64,000 nt of DNA from Galerina marginata (lineage: Eukaryota > Basidiomycota > Agaricomycetes > Agaricales > Galerinaceae): the NCBI GenBank assembly GCA_023014335.1, contig JAECYW010000005.1, positions 3,472,001 to 3,536,000 on the forward strand, in the 5' to 3' direction. Every line of letters begins with the position of its first letter. Positions within the stretch are counted from its first letter, which is position 1. Below are positions 11,301-22,756 of the stretch, piece by piece. A program made the position numbers and the translations under genes. The notes below the pieces were generated by a model. It saw only the letters and a program-made list of their open reading frames with translations, was not told the origin of the DNA and did not search any database.

Positions 11301-13000
11301 CACTACCTAGTGATTCACAATTGGTAGCGCGCCTATATTCAAGTGGACCGGCGGTCGCGATATTCCATTCCAAGCTCACGTAAAAGGCATTGTACCACCT
11401 TTCCACTCTTCGAAAGGTTGAAAGCTACGGGACTGACCCACTAACCGCCTCAAATTTCCTTCCCGGATTGAAGTGAAGGGTAAGACACTTCCCTTGTTGT
11501 GTGGATTGGTACTGCTCCGATATTTCTGGGTTTAAGTCGTCGCAAATTTCCATTTTGACTTCATGGGAAAGGTTATGTAGCACCTTGCAACACTGTAGTT
11601 AGGAATAATTATTCTCTCTTGGCACCACACGGTGATGGGATTCCATTTTACGCCCGGGTGAAAGGAAGTGCACTACCCTGTGATTCACAATTAGTAGCGC
11701 GCCTATATTCAAGTGGACCGGCGGTCGTGAGATTCCATTCCAAGCTCACGTAAAAGGCATTGTACCACCTTTCCACTCTTCGAACGGTTGAACGCTATGG
11801 CACTGGCCCACTAACCGCCTCAGATTTCCATTCCGGATTGAAGTGAAGGGTAATACACGTCCCTTGTTGTATGGATTGGTATGGCTCCGATATTTCTGAG
11901 TTTAAGTCGTCGTGGATTTCTTTTTTTACTTCATGCGAAGGTTATGTAGCACCTTGCGACACTGTAGTTAGGAATAATTATTCCTTCTTGGAAAGACACG
12001 GTCATGCAATTCCATTTTACGCCCAGAGGAAAGGAAATGTACTACCCTGTGATTCACAATTGGTAGGGCGCCTATATTCAAGTGAACCGGCGGTCGTGAA
12101 ATTCCATTTCAAGCTCACATAAAAGGCACTGTACCACCTTTCCACTCTTCGAATGGTTGAAAGCTACGGGACTGGCCCACAAACCGGCTCAAATTTCCAT
12201 TCCAAATTTACGTGAACGGTAATACACTTCCCTTCTTGTATGGATAGGTACTGCTCCGATATTTCTCCACTTAAATTGTCATGAGTTTCCGTTTTTACTT
12301 CATGCGAAAAGTTATGTAGCACCTTTCGACGCTGTAGTTAGTAAAACTAATTTATTCCTGGGTCAACTGGGCCGAATAATTCCATTCTGAATCCCGGTTA
12401 AAGAAACTGTACTCTCCCTGATCGTGGATTAGTATGGTGTTTATATTCTAGAGGACAAACCGTTGTAAAATTCGATTTCGGATTGTAACCTACAACCGTG
12501 GTGGTAAGAATGGGTACTACTCCTCTCTCCCCGCACCTAAACCATCGTGAATTTCCATTTGAGACTGATTTGAGGAGTTACATATTACCCTCCTATGCTT
12601 CAATCAGTAGAAGACATTTGATCCAAGCACGACATGGTCCTATATTTCCATTTGAATCCGCCAGAAAGGAAATTCACTACCGTGTGATCCGAGATAGGTA
12701 TGGCGCCTATTTTCCCATCGACAAACAGTCTTGAATTTCTGTCTCAAATTCACGTGAAGGGTACTGTATTACTTTCTTGTTCTTAAATTCATCAACTTCC
12801 CGGAGAATGGTCCCCAAAACCCTCTTAAATTTCCATTTCGACTGGAGCTGAAAGGTAATTTACCACCCTTGTCTTAAGAACAGGTATTACTGCTCCGTGT
12901 TCTGGTCTAAATTATCGTGTATTTCCGTTTCAACTTTCTTGCAAGGGTTGTCTACTACCTTCTTGCGCTCTAACTTGTAGAGGGAATTTATTCTGGGCTC
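8400..13000. repeat. Satellite-like tandem array, ~368 bp period made of four ~92 bp units
   Basis: The stretch lacks genes and is built from divergent copies of one motif: an (A)ATTCCATTT-like box, then a GAAAGG box, then GTACnACC about 30 bases on. The box recurs about every 92 bp (near 9889, 9980, 10076, 10167, 10259). Every fourth unit matches best, so the period is about 368 bp: the segment TTTCCAC followed by TTCGAA and GGTTGAA recurs near 9749, 10117, 11402, 11770 and 12140. A block of about 470 bp near 9533 is almost identical to one near 11188, showing recent segmental duplication inside the array. Roughly 12 higher-order units fit. The edges (8.3-8.9 and 12.8-13.0 kb) are more degenerate. 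Confidence 0.8.
8925..9110 (-). repeat. Dispersed repeat, copy 2 (inverted relative to 1.7-1.9 kb)
   Basis: This is the reverse-complement homologue of 1735-1910, embedded in the degenerate left part of the satellite-like array. Shared blocks include GTCAATGCACAAACTG and AAGTGAGCGCTT. It looks inserted, because the 92 bp motif rhythm is interrupted here. Confidence 0.6.
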
Positions 13001-15281
13001 GACATGGTCATATGTTTTCCATTGTAAAAGAATTGGACAACCGTGGGGACTCAAGATTTGTACGACTCAGCCACCCAAATCATGTGATACACGGAAAACG
13101 TGGTCAAGAGGCCAGCGGGCTGACCTTGTTTCCATCGATTTGGCGTACCCATCAAGAACACCCTGGAACTGGACGCCTATCCGCCAAAGTCTTCACCAGG
13201 CTCAAGGCAAGCTTCAAACGTCTTTGATGTTACTACGCTCTCTTTCTAAACAAATAATTTTTTCTCTAGATCTCTCGCTTCTATAATTTAGTCCTTCGGA
13301 GCCTGGAGTTGTCGGGCTCGATCGACGTCCTTTCTCTGCTTGGATGTCTTGCTTGCTCTAATTCGGTGTAAACCCTGCTGCTTTTTTAACCTGGGACTGC
13401 GAAGCCGTATCACAATATCTCGCATCTGCTGGTTATCTGTTTATTCCGAAATAAAAGACGTGAACTTGCTCTTCAAAAGACATCCTGCTACAGTGTCGAA
13501 GGAACGTATACCACGAGCGAAACACAGGACCTGAGTGGGGTCTTTTTGACTAACCGTTGTCACCACCTCGAATCAGAGTCGCCTTTTCGTTTCATCCTTA
13601 GTTGATCAGCACCCAGACCTAGTTTTGTCCCAGGCTTCAAGTCATCAATTCCTCCTTGATCGTGGCACAAATATTTGTCCTCTCAAGTGCTTATTGAACT
13701 AGTCCGTTGTCCACATCGCCTCTTATTCTCTAGCCACGTATCAACTGCCGGCTGGAGGTTCGCAATCGTGGCGCAGAGTTTACCAAATCTCAACAGGAAG
13801 GACTCTTAGCCGCCGCACAAACGAGGACCTACCAGCGGAGTTAAACAAGTTAAGCATGCACAGCCCCGCTATGGTCACTAATTTTCTTGGGGACGAAATT
13901 TTTGACAGGCAGTGCAAGTGTTACGAGACCCTTTAGGGTTTCGTTCTTTTAACCAGGAGCCAGAATCTTCTCACGGTACGCGTTGTTTTGAGCTCGTTTA
14001 GGCAATTTTGATATGTCACGTGAGGTTTCTTTTCAGCGTCTCTTTGCACCTGGCCCTCACTTTTTGATCCTTTTCAGCGTCTCTTTGCACCTCGTAGCGA
14101 AGTACGAAGATTCATAATGTTTAAGTATTCTGATTTCTATTGGCCGTGGAGAGGGTTGACGAACCTCAACCTGGTTGCGCACGGTACCATTGACTTGCGA
14201 CCTGGTTGCGCACCATTGACTATTTGACGTCGTTTCTTCCAACCATTTGATACGTTCATTGTTCCGTGTGTTGGATTATCTTCGTACGTCACCTCATTCG
14301 TTCGTTACTATATCTGTTTCCTGCGTTCCGCTCGTCCACGTTGTTCCAATGCTCACAAACACCATTTATTTCCCCACAGTTCTTGCATCCAACACCCATC
14401 CTTCGTCTTCGCGCCAACACCAACAACACCAAGCTGTACAACGCAGCCGTACGCCTGCACAAAAAATATTTGACCTTAGCCGCGGCAGACGTAGCGCACC
14501 GAATCTGTTTTCCGTGTCCTACAACACATCCCTCATCCACGGTTATCTCTTATCATTCATTCATCTTTCATCCTCGCTTCTGCACACGCCACAATAAAGC
14601 TCAACATATGACGCGGCTCCCATGCACGCCCTAGCTCACGGTCCTTGCTCATGTCGCATGAACCCCCACACTAAATCTGTGAGTACTTCCTTGTCGAACC
14701 TGTTTGTCTATCCTTTCTGCTTCTGCCACTGCGAGTCCCTTTATGGTCTGATGCTGTCTCTGTACCTTGTTTACAAGCTTGTACTGGGATATGTTTTGAA
14801 TGCCGCTTACCATGTTGCTTGTATCGAGATTTGAAAGTGAAAGCGTGCGTACTGAGTCTACAAACATTTTCTTTTGGCCGGCGAGATTGATATAAGCCAT
14901 GAATTCCATAAGCAAATCATTGATAAGATTGCCTCGCTATCTATACGAGTCTAATGGTCAAGTAAGGGTATGATCAACATTTTGGAGAGGGAGTCAGCGC
15001 GGCTGATGCTCAACTTATCGAAAGTTCCTCGCCATAGTTTCTAGCATTCTTGTCCCAACCTCTGTACAAAGTGGAAGGACCTGAAGGCTTGCGATGAGCC
15101 GACAGTTTTGTAACTCCCTAGCTAAGACATGTAGCTTCTCAGCAAAGTAGCAAAGAACGCGATACACTTTCGTCACAATTACCGTTTCGTGGCTGTGTCA
15201 GGAGAATCTTACGTATGACATTTTTCGTCGCAATGCGTATGTCAGCAATCCATTGAATAACGCGCCTATTTTACGTCTAAA
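13001..15281. other. Gene-poor stretch with short local duplications
   Basis: No gene model could be supported. Short repeats are visible near 14035-14100 (CAGCGTCTCTTTGCACCT twice, 46 bp apart) and 14160-14220 (CCTGGTTGCGCAC twice, each followed shortly by CCATTGACT). Overlapping ORFs of 116 and 122 codons at 14247-14634 share the same DNA in two frames and are rich in Ser/His/Thr, so neither is called. The right part is the 3' flank of the reverse-strand gene ending at 15282. Confidence 0.4.
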
Positions 15282-16312
15282 CTAAACATCGCCTTCGTCG
15301 TCGCTAAACTCGTTGTTAATGCAATGCCCATTTAAGCAGGCCCCACCTAGCCAGAACGGGACGCGTTTCCTGTTGAGAAATTCTTCCTTATCAACGAGTC
15401 CCCAAGATAATATACCTAATTTATCTCCTGGCCACTTTTCAGTCAAGCGGAGGGGCTTGGTACCGACCACGCGAACCGACGACCTGCAAATTACATTTCC
15501 GACGCAAAGTTTGATTTCTTCTTTTTCGGAAATGAACGTAGTTCCTCGCCTGACGAGCAGATCGGATTCCTTCCTCTCTCTCCAATTGCGCAGCTCCCTA
15601 TTGACGCGGAGTGTTTTCAACTGGGGAGTGAAGTGAGGGTGAACGCAGTAGATGTGATCGCGCGTCAAGAAGTTCATCTGAGAGGTATAGGCCGAGGCCA
15701 ATATTGGCGTCAGGCAGGAACCTCCGTTGGCTTCGCAGACGACGACTGAATACTTGGAATCGAGCTGCTGGTGGTAGTGAGTTTCAAGTCTCAAAATAGC
15801 AACATGGTGACTAACGCCTCGGTCGTAGAAGTAGAAAGCCACCGTTCGGTGTGAGTTTGGGTCCCCGGTTCTGGTATCTTTGCTGTAAATGAAGCCGATA
15901 CTTCCGAGAAAAATCTCCCAGTCGCGAAGTCCGCCCAAAGGCGTGAAAACGTTTATGTTGTTTGTGGGATACTGAGTGGATTTGAGTTTCGTTAAGCGGA
16001 CAGAAATCAACGGCATACCTTTTTCAAAATACTGGGGGTGATGGCGGCTTGCGCGATCGAACCTCCGATTACGGAATGGGTGTCCGTGAGTGTCGACATA
16101 AACTGGTCGATCCTTGCGTTGGATATGACCTTCGATAAATTGCCATGAACGCGGCCGAGGATGATCGTTTTGACGACCAACCTCAGCCTATGGTTGACGG
16201 CGGCAATAACGACTAAAGTCCTGATATCGAAATCGTGACAGGACGCTACGAGGAGATCGTCGGGGAGAACAAAGAGCTGCTCACGGAGAGCGCGGCTGTG
16301 TGTGACGCCCAT
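15282..16312 (-). CDS. F-box-like / NTase-fold-like protein, pair A (A1)
   Basis: Two exons (16312-16019 and 15971-15282) flank a 47 bp GT-AG intron; the frame reads PSILKKYPTNNINVF across it, about 327 residues. Residues 14-45 (FVLPDDLLVASCHDFDIRT) resemble a degenerate F-box. A segment THSVIGGSIAQ follows at about residue 80, where nucleotidyltransferase-fold relatives carry SGS. Later blocks are PILASAYTSQMNF, HIYCVHPHFT and, near the end, GILSWG and FWLGGACLNGHC. The gene at 48148 has the same blocks in the same order, and the gene at 49268 has the N-terminal ones in a less degenerate form. The Asp pair expected of an active NTase is not evident, so catalysis is doubtful. It is divergent from the small-protein gene at 16693; an F-box-like adaptor role is inference. 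Confidence 0.65.
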
Positions 16313-16692
16313 GGGAAGTAGAAAGTATGCAAAGTAGGCGTCTATGGAGCACGAGACTTATGAGTTTTTTCGACCGGGCACTCCTATAACATGGTATTTC
16401 TCATATCGCGTTTGCCGAGCGAAAAAAAGGCCCCCTAATTTTGTTTCTCTGCCGGTTGCGTCGCCGATGGGCCCTCGTGTGTCGCATGATCCGTACGTCC
16501 GTGAAATAATTAAGCCGGGCTAATTATCACTCTTATCCGTTCATCTGGATATTATTAACAGATTGAGATCTGATCGGGGTGGTGGAACCAGTTTACTGGA
16601 TCGACGCAGTTCAGTTTTTCGGGATATTAACTTTCTGTTCGAATGCGTTCTTCCGATACTCATACACCATTGCCCCTACGACTATCAGCAGA
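16313..16692. promoter_or_regulatory. Shared divergent promoter region of pair A
   Basis: These 380 bases separate two genes transcribed away from each other, so both promoters must lie here. The homologous pair at 47.4-49.2 kb has only about 180 bases between starts. No specific factor site is assigned. Confidence 0.5.
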
Positions 16693-17305
16693 ATGTCTCA
16701 GAAAACCGACGACGAAAGGGTCATGTTTTTCAATGCGCTTGTCAGGCGTGATGTCGAAGCAGGTTGGGTAAGTGGAGTCACACCTTCATATAGCTCGATA
16801 TTGAAGGTGCTCTGTATAGCAGGATAAGAGGGCGGCCAGGGCATTCATTTTCGCTACCGATTGTGTGCATGTTCTCCCTATCTTGGTGCTTCAGAAGAAA
16901 CACTCCCTTGCCCTTGAAACGGTGGACGACTTGAATTTGACCCGATGGCTCTCCAATCCTCTTAGCATGGAAACTGGGGTTCGAGCTGACTGTCTTGATG
17001 ATAGGACGCTGGAGGTCAATCGCTTCCCGTTTGACTCGAAGTACCCGCTTTCTGTTACGTATACCATCATGTGGAGTCATAAGGTTTGAATTTTTTAAAT
17101 TTTGTACGAAATTCGGTTCACATGTTTCTGTGTTGTCTCTTCTTAGGTTCGTCGAAACACCTGCATATCGAAACTTAGCCGCTGCAGGCAACAGTGGGGT
17201 AGTGGAAATATTGTCGTCGTTAAGCGAAAAGCTGGTCCCTACAGCTATTTGCTAGATTTAGAAGAAGCGGATCTAGGCCTGGTAATTGCAATTGTTCTGT
17301 CGTAG
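16693..17305 (+). CDS. Small uncharacterised protein of the divergent pair, copy A (A2)
   Basis: Three exons (16693-16767, 16820-17083, 17147-17305) encode about 165 residues from MSQKTDDERVMFF to DLGLVIAIVLS. It is homologous along its whole length to the product of 47369-47970. Both have a short first exon, both first introns fall after an aromatic residue and before Gln, and the second introns are in matching places. Matching blocks are RFPFDSKYPLSVTYTI versus RFPIDSKIPMKETFTI and GNIVVVKRKAG versus GDIVVVKHDVDG. No known domain is recognised. Retention of two introns and two conserved blocks suggests selection on the protein. Confidence 0.7.
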
Positions 17306-18344
17306 GTCTTCTTTTTTTTCGTACTTAAGTTGCGGCTCAGACAGTTTTCTTAGGGCGATAGAGCTTGGGAAAATGACTGAAAATTTCTAGAGTAGTCCAG
17401 ACACGGGTGTTCGAAAAGGCAGAGTAATCTAGGGAGTTTGGACGTTAGAAGTTATCCGTTTGAACTTTGTATAGTACTGGCCAACGTTCACTTTTACCGG
17501 AATAACACAGAGAAATGCATTAAACACGTCCCAAAGTCAGTGTCTTTTGTGTCGTCGGGGCATTCTGGGTCCATGAAACCTACCGTCGAATGTTGATACG
17601 CCGAAACAACCCCGAAAGTCGATCAGCTAGGCCATACCGAACCCTAATGAACGGGGATCGGTCTACAGTCCCTATTATTTGTGTCTGACGAATCTTTCCA
17701 TGACCTTGGCAAGATCCTGAATAAGATACGTGTTTTCCCGATCAGAAGAGTGAATTACCCTGCCGGTTCCTTTCTCTGTCATTATTTCCATAGTCTTCGT
17801 TCAGTGAGCCTCATCTTGGCACACCTCTCCATTCCCGCTGATCGCTCCCAACCTATCATCGGCACGGCCACCAGTCATGCCGAACCTCTAAAATCATTGA
17901 AGGGTTTTTCTCAGGGGTTTTTGTCAGGTTCTCCAGAAATAAGGCACTCCAGTCCTATAGGGGTTGATATGATAACGCAAAATCCAGTTCACATTCGACA
18001 TGGATACAGGCCCGGCGGGTATCTCACTTTTCTTTCTAGGCCAGGTGTTCTAGAGTTGGAGCGCCGATCCTATGAAATGATCGTATGCTATTTATGGATG
18101 TTTCGGAAATAAGTCCGATAGCTCAGAATCATCCGATAGCCGGTGGGCGGCTAAGGGACATGCCATTTTTGGAGATCGGGTTGTCTCGAGATCTCAAATA
18201 TAAGCTGTAGTTATCTGTCCTTAAGTTTTTGACTCGCCCTCTCAGAACGTCTTGAGTTCGTACCATCTCCCTGTTCGTCTTTCAGAAAGCAACCGTCGTG
18301 AGTTCTTTACCCTCCTTTCCTTCATGTGAATTTAACTTGAAATC
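17306..18344. other. Intergenic stretch, no supported gene
   Basis: About 1 kb between the small-protein gene and the next paralogous gene. An ORF of 143 codons (17681-18112) has no recognisable domain or splice partner and is not called. No repeat was noticed. Confidence 0.4.
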
Positions 18345-19710
18345 ATGGCGCATAGAATGCTCCCAGCTGCGAGGTACGGGTATTAGTTCGATGTTCCGTT
18401 TTCGATGCTGATTGCGTAGTAGTTCCCTCCATGCTTCAGATCCTGAAGGTGATACGGACACTCTCTCCGACACAGAAAGGTCAGTCTACTATACTTGCAT
18501 AACGGTCTTTCCCTATTAACCTGCGTTTCAGTGAACATGAAGACGGCGATGGGGACTTTGTCTCAGACACAGAAAGGTCAGTCTCCTATACTTGTATAAC
18601 GGTCTTCGCTTATTATCCTCCGTTTCAGTGAACATGAAGACGATGATGTGAATGGATTCCAAGTGAAGTGAGTCATTCCAACGGTCACTTTGATAGTTTC
18701 GTTTACTTTTTCCTGCTGAAGGCGGCTCCCAAAATTCTGTGGCGTATGCATCCCTTCGATTCAAGATCCAATGTTGGTTCAGGAATACTCCAGGCTTCCA
18801 AACTTAAGGTGGGCTAACGTGTCTGCATTATTGTTTTACATTGACGTCTTGTAGGTTTTGCGAATTAGTACCGTGGGCGAACGCACCAGGGCCGGGTGGA
18901 TTTACCTTCAGTTCTTGGCCTGATCAGTGTCCTAACATGTCTCTCGAGTACGTACGCTTATATCTTGCGAATCAGAGTTGACAGCTCTGTGTCTTCTAGA
19001 TTATGTCGCGCCGTTTTAAACTTTGCACGTTTTGGCCGATTCATTAATCCGAGTCGAGCGGACCCGCGAATTACCACCGCTCTCAGAGTGTCGGTTGACG
19101 GATTGCGGTCCAATCTTATGATAGGCGCCAATCCTGCCGTCCTCATTAGTACTATTTTCTGCACCGAGTCACACCTCCTCGCCCCCGCTACCACGGGTTT
19201 GCGCCGGAAATTCATATCTGGGATCGCTCATACCCAAGAATGGGAACGCCAGATGTCATTTATTGGGATGTCATTTGGCCATAGATCTCTGCACGCCCAG
19301 CTTCTTTCCGACGCCATGTCCTACACTACGAAAGTTGATTATGGTGAGTAGACTGGCTTTATCGTTCGTTGTAACCTGACTTTGTCTTCAGGTGTGCATG
19401 GCCAGCATCCCGTCGTGAATGTGCCCTCCTCCAACATTGCGTTGAGTGTATCTGACCAAGGTTCGTGAGCGTATCCTTAGATAACACGGCTGCTAACTGT
19501 GATCTAGTGCCTATTTACGATGCGAGGTTCACTGCCTTCCATCCTACATTTGACTGGCCAGTCTTGGACGCGCTACTTCCTCCCTTTATGGCCGAGGTTC
19601 CCTACGGTTCTTGCGTCGCCGTTGCATATACTTGTAACTGTTATCTGGTCAGTGGCAGGTGGAGCTTATCAGCCAACATCCAATTTGCCGTAGTGCTCGG
19701 CACGCCATAG
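18345..19710 (+). CDS. Uncharacterised Agaricomycete family protein, paralogue 1
   Basis: About nine short exons join in frame from ATG 18345 (MAHRMLPAASSS) to the stop at 19710. The N-terminal third is an acidic SDTESEHED region coded by tandemly duplicated small exons. The conserved part starts with IQDPMLVQEYSRLPNL, then WANAPGPGGFTFSSWPDQCP, LNFARFGRFINPSRADP, ISGIAHTQEWERQMSFIGM, FGHRSLHAQLLSDA and, near the end, VPIYDARF, EVPYGSCVAVAYTCNCY and NIQFAVVLGTP. The same blocks occur in the same order in the gene at 25780-29450. I recall this as a recurring family in mushroom genomes, but no function is known to me. The HTQEWER-type block is its most distinctive motif. Confidence 0.75.
18468..18645 (+). 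repeat. 97 bp tandem exon-intron duplication
   Basis: The segment made of an exon end (GACACAGAAAG), a whole intron (GTCAGTCT...TTTCAG) and an exon start (TGAACATGAAGACG) occurs twice in a row, offset by 97 bp and differing at a few bases. Both copies keep splice sites and phase, so the duplication lengthens the acidic SDTESEHED stretch without breaking the frame. It lies inside the gene at 18345-19710. Confidence 0.85.
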
Positions 19711-20225
19711 TTGTCATTATATTTTTTTATGTATTTTGTTGATGACGGCGCGGTCTTAAATTATGATGCTCATCATGTTATTTCGTGAGATTCCCTGAGG
19801 GTTAAAAGGAATCTAGTATCGGACATTGAGAACTACCAGTTCGCGTCGAAGGGGGAACGACTTCCGAACAAGCATAGTTTTAAGTTAAGTCGTCCATTAA
19901 AGTTGGATGTACCATGGGTTGCTACTTTAGACGTTTCACTCATGTCGGCATTGCTGATTATTACTTGCACTTATGGTCTGTTGAGTTGAATTAGGCTTTA
20001 TTTCTCGTCAGCTTTGGCTGTACGTCGCGCTTTCACTCAGTAGGTTCTCGCAATAGTTGGTTTGAAAATTAGATACTTAGAACATAATATTAAGTCTGGT
20101 ATATGGGTTGATTTCGGCAGGCGCAGTGTACGAAGAGGCAACAATTCGAAAGCTTACTATTTAACAACGCTAAACGACTTGTGGAAAAGCACTACATGCT
20201 GCGTTAGAGTCCGACTATTACCCGG
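19711..20225. other. Intergenic 3'-to-3' stretch, no supported gene
   Basis: About 500 bases between the stop codons of convergent genes ending at 19710 and 20226. No gene or repeat was recognised; it should contain both 3' UTRs. Confidence 0.45.
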
Positions 20226-21371
20226 TCAGGTTTTCATCCGCTTATCTCCGTCTTGGTTGTCGTCGTGCACAAATACCTGTTTCCTTTTCAGTGACCGGAA
20301 CTTCACGGGGTGCATGACAATGGATGCCGAAGGACCTTCACTTTCCTAAGCGAAAGTGAGAAAGAGTACGGTGTTTCGACATTAGGACATACCTTACGAA
20401 TGCGATCATTCAGCATAATCAAATGGCGCATTACGCACCCAATTCTCCGTGGTTCCTTGCCTTTCATGGGGTATGCTACGAATGTGAAGTGGACTTCTAC
20501 AAGGTCGCCGTTCTTGAATGCCGTCGGCTTAACCTTTGTCAAACTTACCCCAACAGGCGGTTAGTATTGGTGGGCCTAAGCTGAAATCTGACTTACCTCT
20601 GCTGGCCGTTGACAAGCTCGCGACGTGAATACAAGACTTGGTTCTCTTCGATGTGATGCATGGTTTGGAACGGGTGGTTTCGCAAGACGCCTGCTGGATC
20701 GATGTCGGCATCGAAAGGTATTTGAATTGTCGAAGGGTTGTCCCGGCGGAATGAAAGGTAGCGATTGAACAAGACGATGCAAGGATGGCCGTCATAGGTA
20801 TGAAAGGCGTCAATGACAAACCTCTCTTCAGGGAAGCATTTTCGGAATAGTTTCACGAAATCATTAATATTCGCTAAATATTTGTCGAATACGACATGGC
20901 TTCCTAGGGCAGAGAGAGTCACCGATTGGCGGAGACGATGTCCAGGTATGCCTTGTCTATGTTTTTCGTCAGTTGAAGGTCTGTCGAACAATCAAATAAG
21001 ACCGAACTTGATTTCGAGAACAGGCGGTAGGCTACTCTGGCACATGACACCTCGAACCTTGAAAGTCGTTTCGAAGAACTGTTCGGAATCCCTTTCTGTG
21101 ATCCTGTAGGACTGCGGTTCCTGAACGGCGCACGCCGCGTATACGACCGTCTAAGAATTTGTAGTGTCATCTGGAATGTAGACGGGCAGAGTAGTAACTT
21201 ACTTGTGCGTCACTGAGGTGAACGACATCGTCAGGCGGGTCGCCTTCTAAAGTTTCGTGCATAAGTATGCCAATCGACTGAGCTTTGATTACAGTTTAAT
21301 GCTATGAGACTGTAGAGATAATAGGACTGATATAACTCACCAGCAACGTCAGTGTCGTACTGGGCATTCAT
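20226..21371 (-). pseudogene. Uncharacterised Agaricomycete family gene interrupted by an in-frame TGA
   Basis: Reverse-strand exons join from ATG 21371 (MNAQYDTDVAAQSIG) through VVYAACAVQEPQSYRI and SSLPPVLEIKFGLI, where a TGA at 20994-20992 interrupts. The same frame then continues with FDRPSTDEKHRQG, VVFDKYLANINDFVKLFRK, HTYDGHPCIVLFNRYLSFRR, DIDPAGVL and AFKNGDLVEVHFTFVAYPM to a stop at 20226. Order and spacing agree with a family I recall in Agaricomycetes (a PPILEI block, then an FRRD block and a GDIVE block), in which I recall no break at this place. Splice sites look intact elsewhere, so the loss is recent, or the base is a variant or error. Function unknown. Confidence 0.6.
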
Positions 21372-21688
21372 CTTTCTCTTTAGGAACGGGCGACGATCTT
21401 GAGTTCAAGATACGCTCCTTCTTTATTAGTTCACGGATTCCAGGGAAATGATTTGCGTTTCTCAGGGGGCGTCCAGTCAGTCGCACGCTCGAGATTGAAG
21501 CGACGTGAGAAGATTACGGGTACAGCTTATCGGGATGGTGACCGGAGCCGATCCCTAAAACTGACCACTCCTGTCAGACCGCATTAGTGGTTAACCCCGA
21601 GCGTCCCATCGCGATTCGCACCATATGAAATGTACCAAATCTGTTTTGTACCACATTTGCCCATCTTTTCCCTTCAGAATCCAGTTAG

Positions 21689-22647
21689 ATGCTCAACCTA
21701 CGCCACGCAGTGACAGAGTATCCCGAAGATTTTTTAGGCGTTCACTCAGGCCTTGAGAGCGTTCGTAACCCTCAACTGCGTGTGGCTACTCATGATAAAC
21801 ACCGCTTCCGAGAGTCTGATCGCACGACGTTCATAATAGGAGAGCTTGTTGGTAGAAGCCGTGGGACTAGGTTAGGCGCTCTAGGAAATCATCCGAGCGA
21901 AGGCTCCCACTTGGTGAGTCTTTGACCTTTTCATTTGTTATCATTTGTTGATTTCTGTCGCTTAGCTTCCAATTGAAGATGGTGCCCGTATTCAAGACGT
22001 GTTCGCGTTAGTCCGTCCTGATAGCTATGGCACCGAGTTTGTCGATATATGGGACAAACAGTTGAAGATGCTAAATCGGTATATGGCACACGATTGTTTG
22101 AACGATGATATCAAGGAATTTGCAAGTGGTTCTTTAGCTTCATATTCAAGCATGTCGTGACTAAGGCGGTGCAGCATCCTTCCATAACATTTCCATGGGA
22201 AGTGAACGGGGTCTTGAAGGTTCTGTGGGAAAAGTACATGACTGTGGATAGAGGTCGGGTTGAAGTGCGAACAACACGGTCCATGGAGGGAGGTTTGTCT
22301 TTGAATTTTATATAACCAATGCAACTTTTCTCTGACGAACTCTGGCGGCAGTGGTGGAAGGTAACTTCTACGACCCCTTTTTGTTGGATGATTGCGTGGA
22401 GCCCGATTTCAATTTCGAAATGGACGTGTTGATACAGCATGCTATATTCGATCAGGATTGGTCCATTATTCCGCCCTGGCAGCAAAGTGAGCGGCTGAAG
22501 CCTGGGTCACTAATGCTACTTCTGGTATCGCTACACTGCAACGATGTTCAGTTGGGGTCTGCTATACCCAGCACGGGATTTTACAGGGTTAGTCAACTTT
22601 TCAATCTTAATCAGCCCGTCAGGCTTATGTGTTATGCCGTTTCCTAG
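21689..22647 (+). CDS. Uncharacterised multi-exon protein
   Basis: Five exons join in frame from ATG 21689 (MLNLRHAVTEYPEDF). Introns lie at 21914-21965, near 22080-22137 (GTATATGG...CTTTAG), near 22279-22350, and just before the last few codons. The product is about 240 residues, with blocks IEDGARIQDVFALVRPD, FIFKHVVTKAVQHPSI and LKPGSLMLLLVSLHCND. No domain is recognised. Recovery of one long frame from four GT-AG introns is the support. It is divergent from the interrupted gene at 20226-21371 (317 bp apart), so the two may share a promoter region. Confidence 0.55.
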
Positions 22648-22756
22648 AAATATGAGATCAGAGGCCACTCATCTGTAATTATCCACACGGGTTCATCAAC
22701 TACGGATTTGTAGTCGTTTATTAATACCTAGTCTAACTTTGGTTAATGTTACATTA

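Noticed and set aside
9539..11383. Nearly identical 62-codon ORFs at 9539-9727 and 11195-11383
   Set aside because: They arise from the satellite-like duplication; neighbouring units break the frame.
14247..14634. Overlapping ORFs of 116 and 122 codons
   Set aside because: Two frames over the same DNA, low-complexity composition, no domain, no convincing splice partners.
17681..18112. 143-codon forward ORF
   Set aside because: No recognisable family and no conserved neighbour; likely chance.
20992..20994. Selenocysteine codon
   Set aside because: I know of no selenoprotein machinery in most mushrooms, and the family has no Cys at this place that I recall; a plain nonsense change is simpler.
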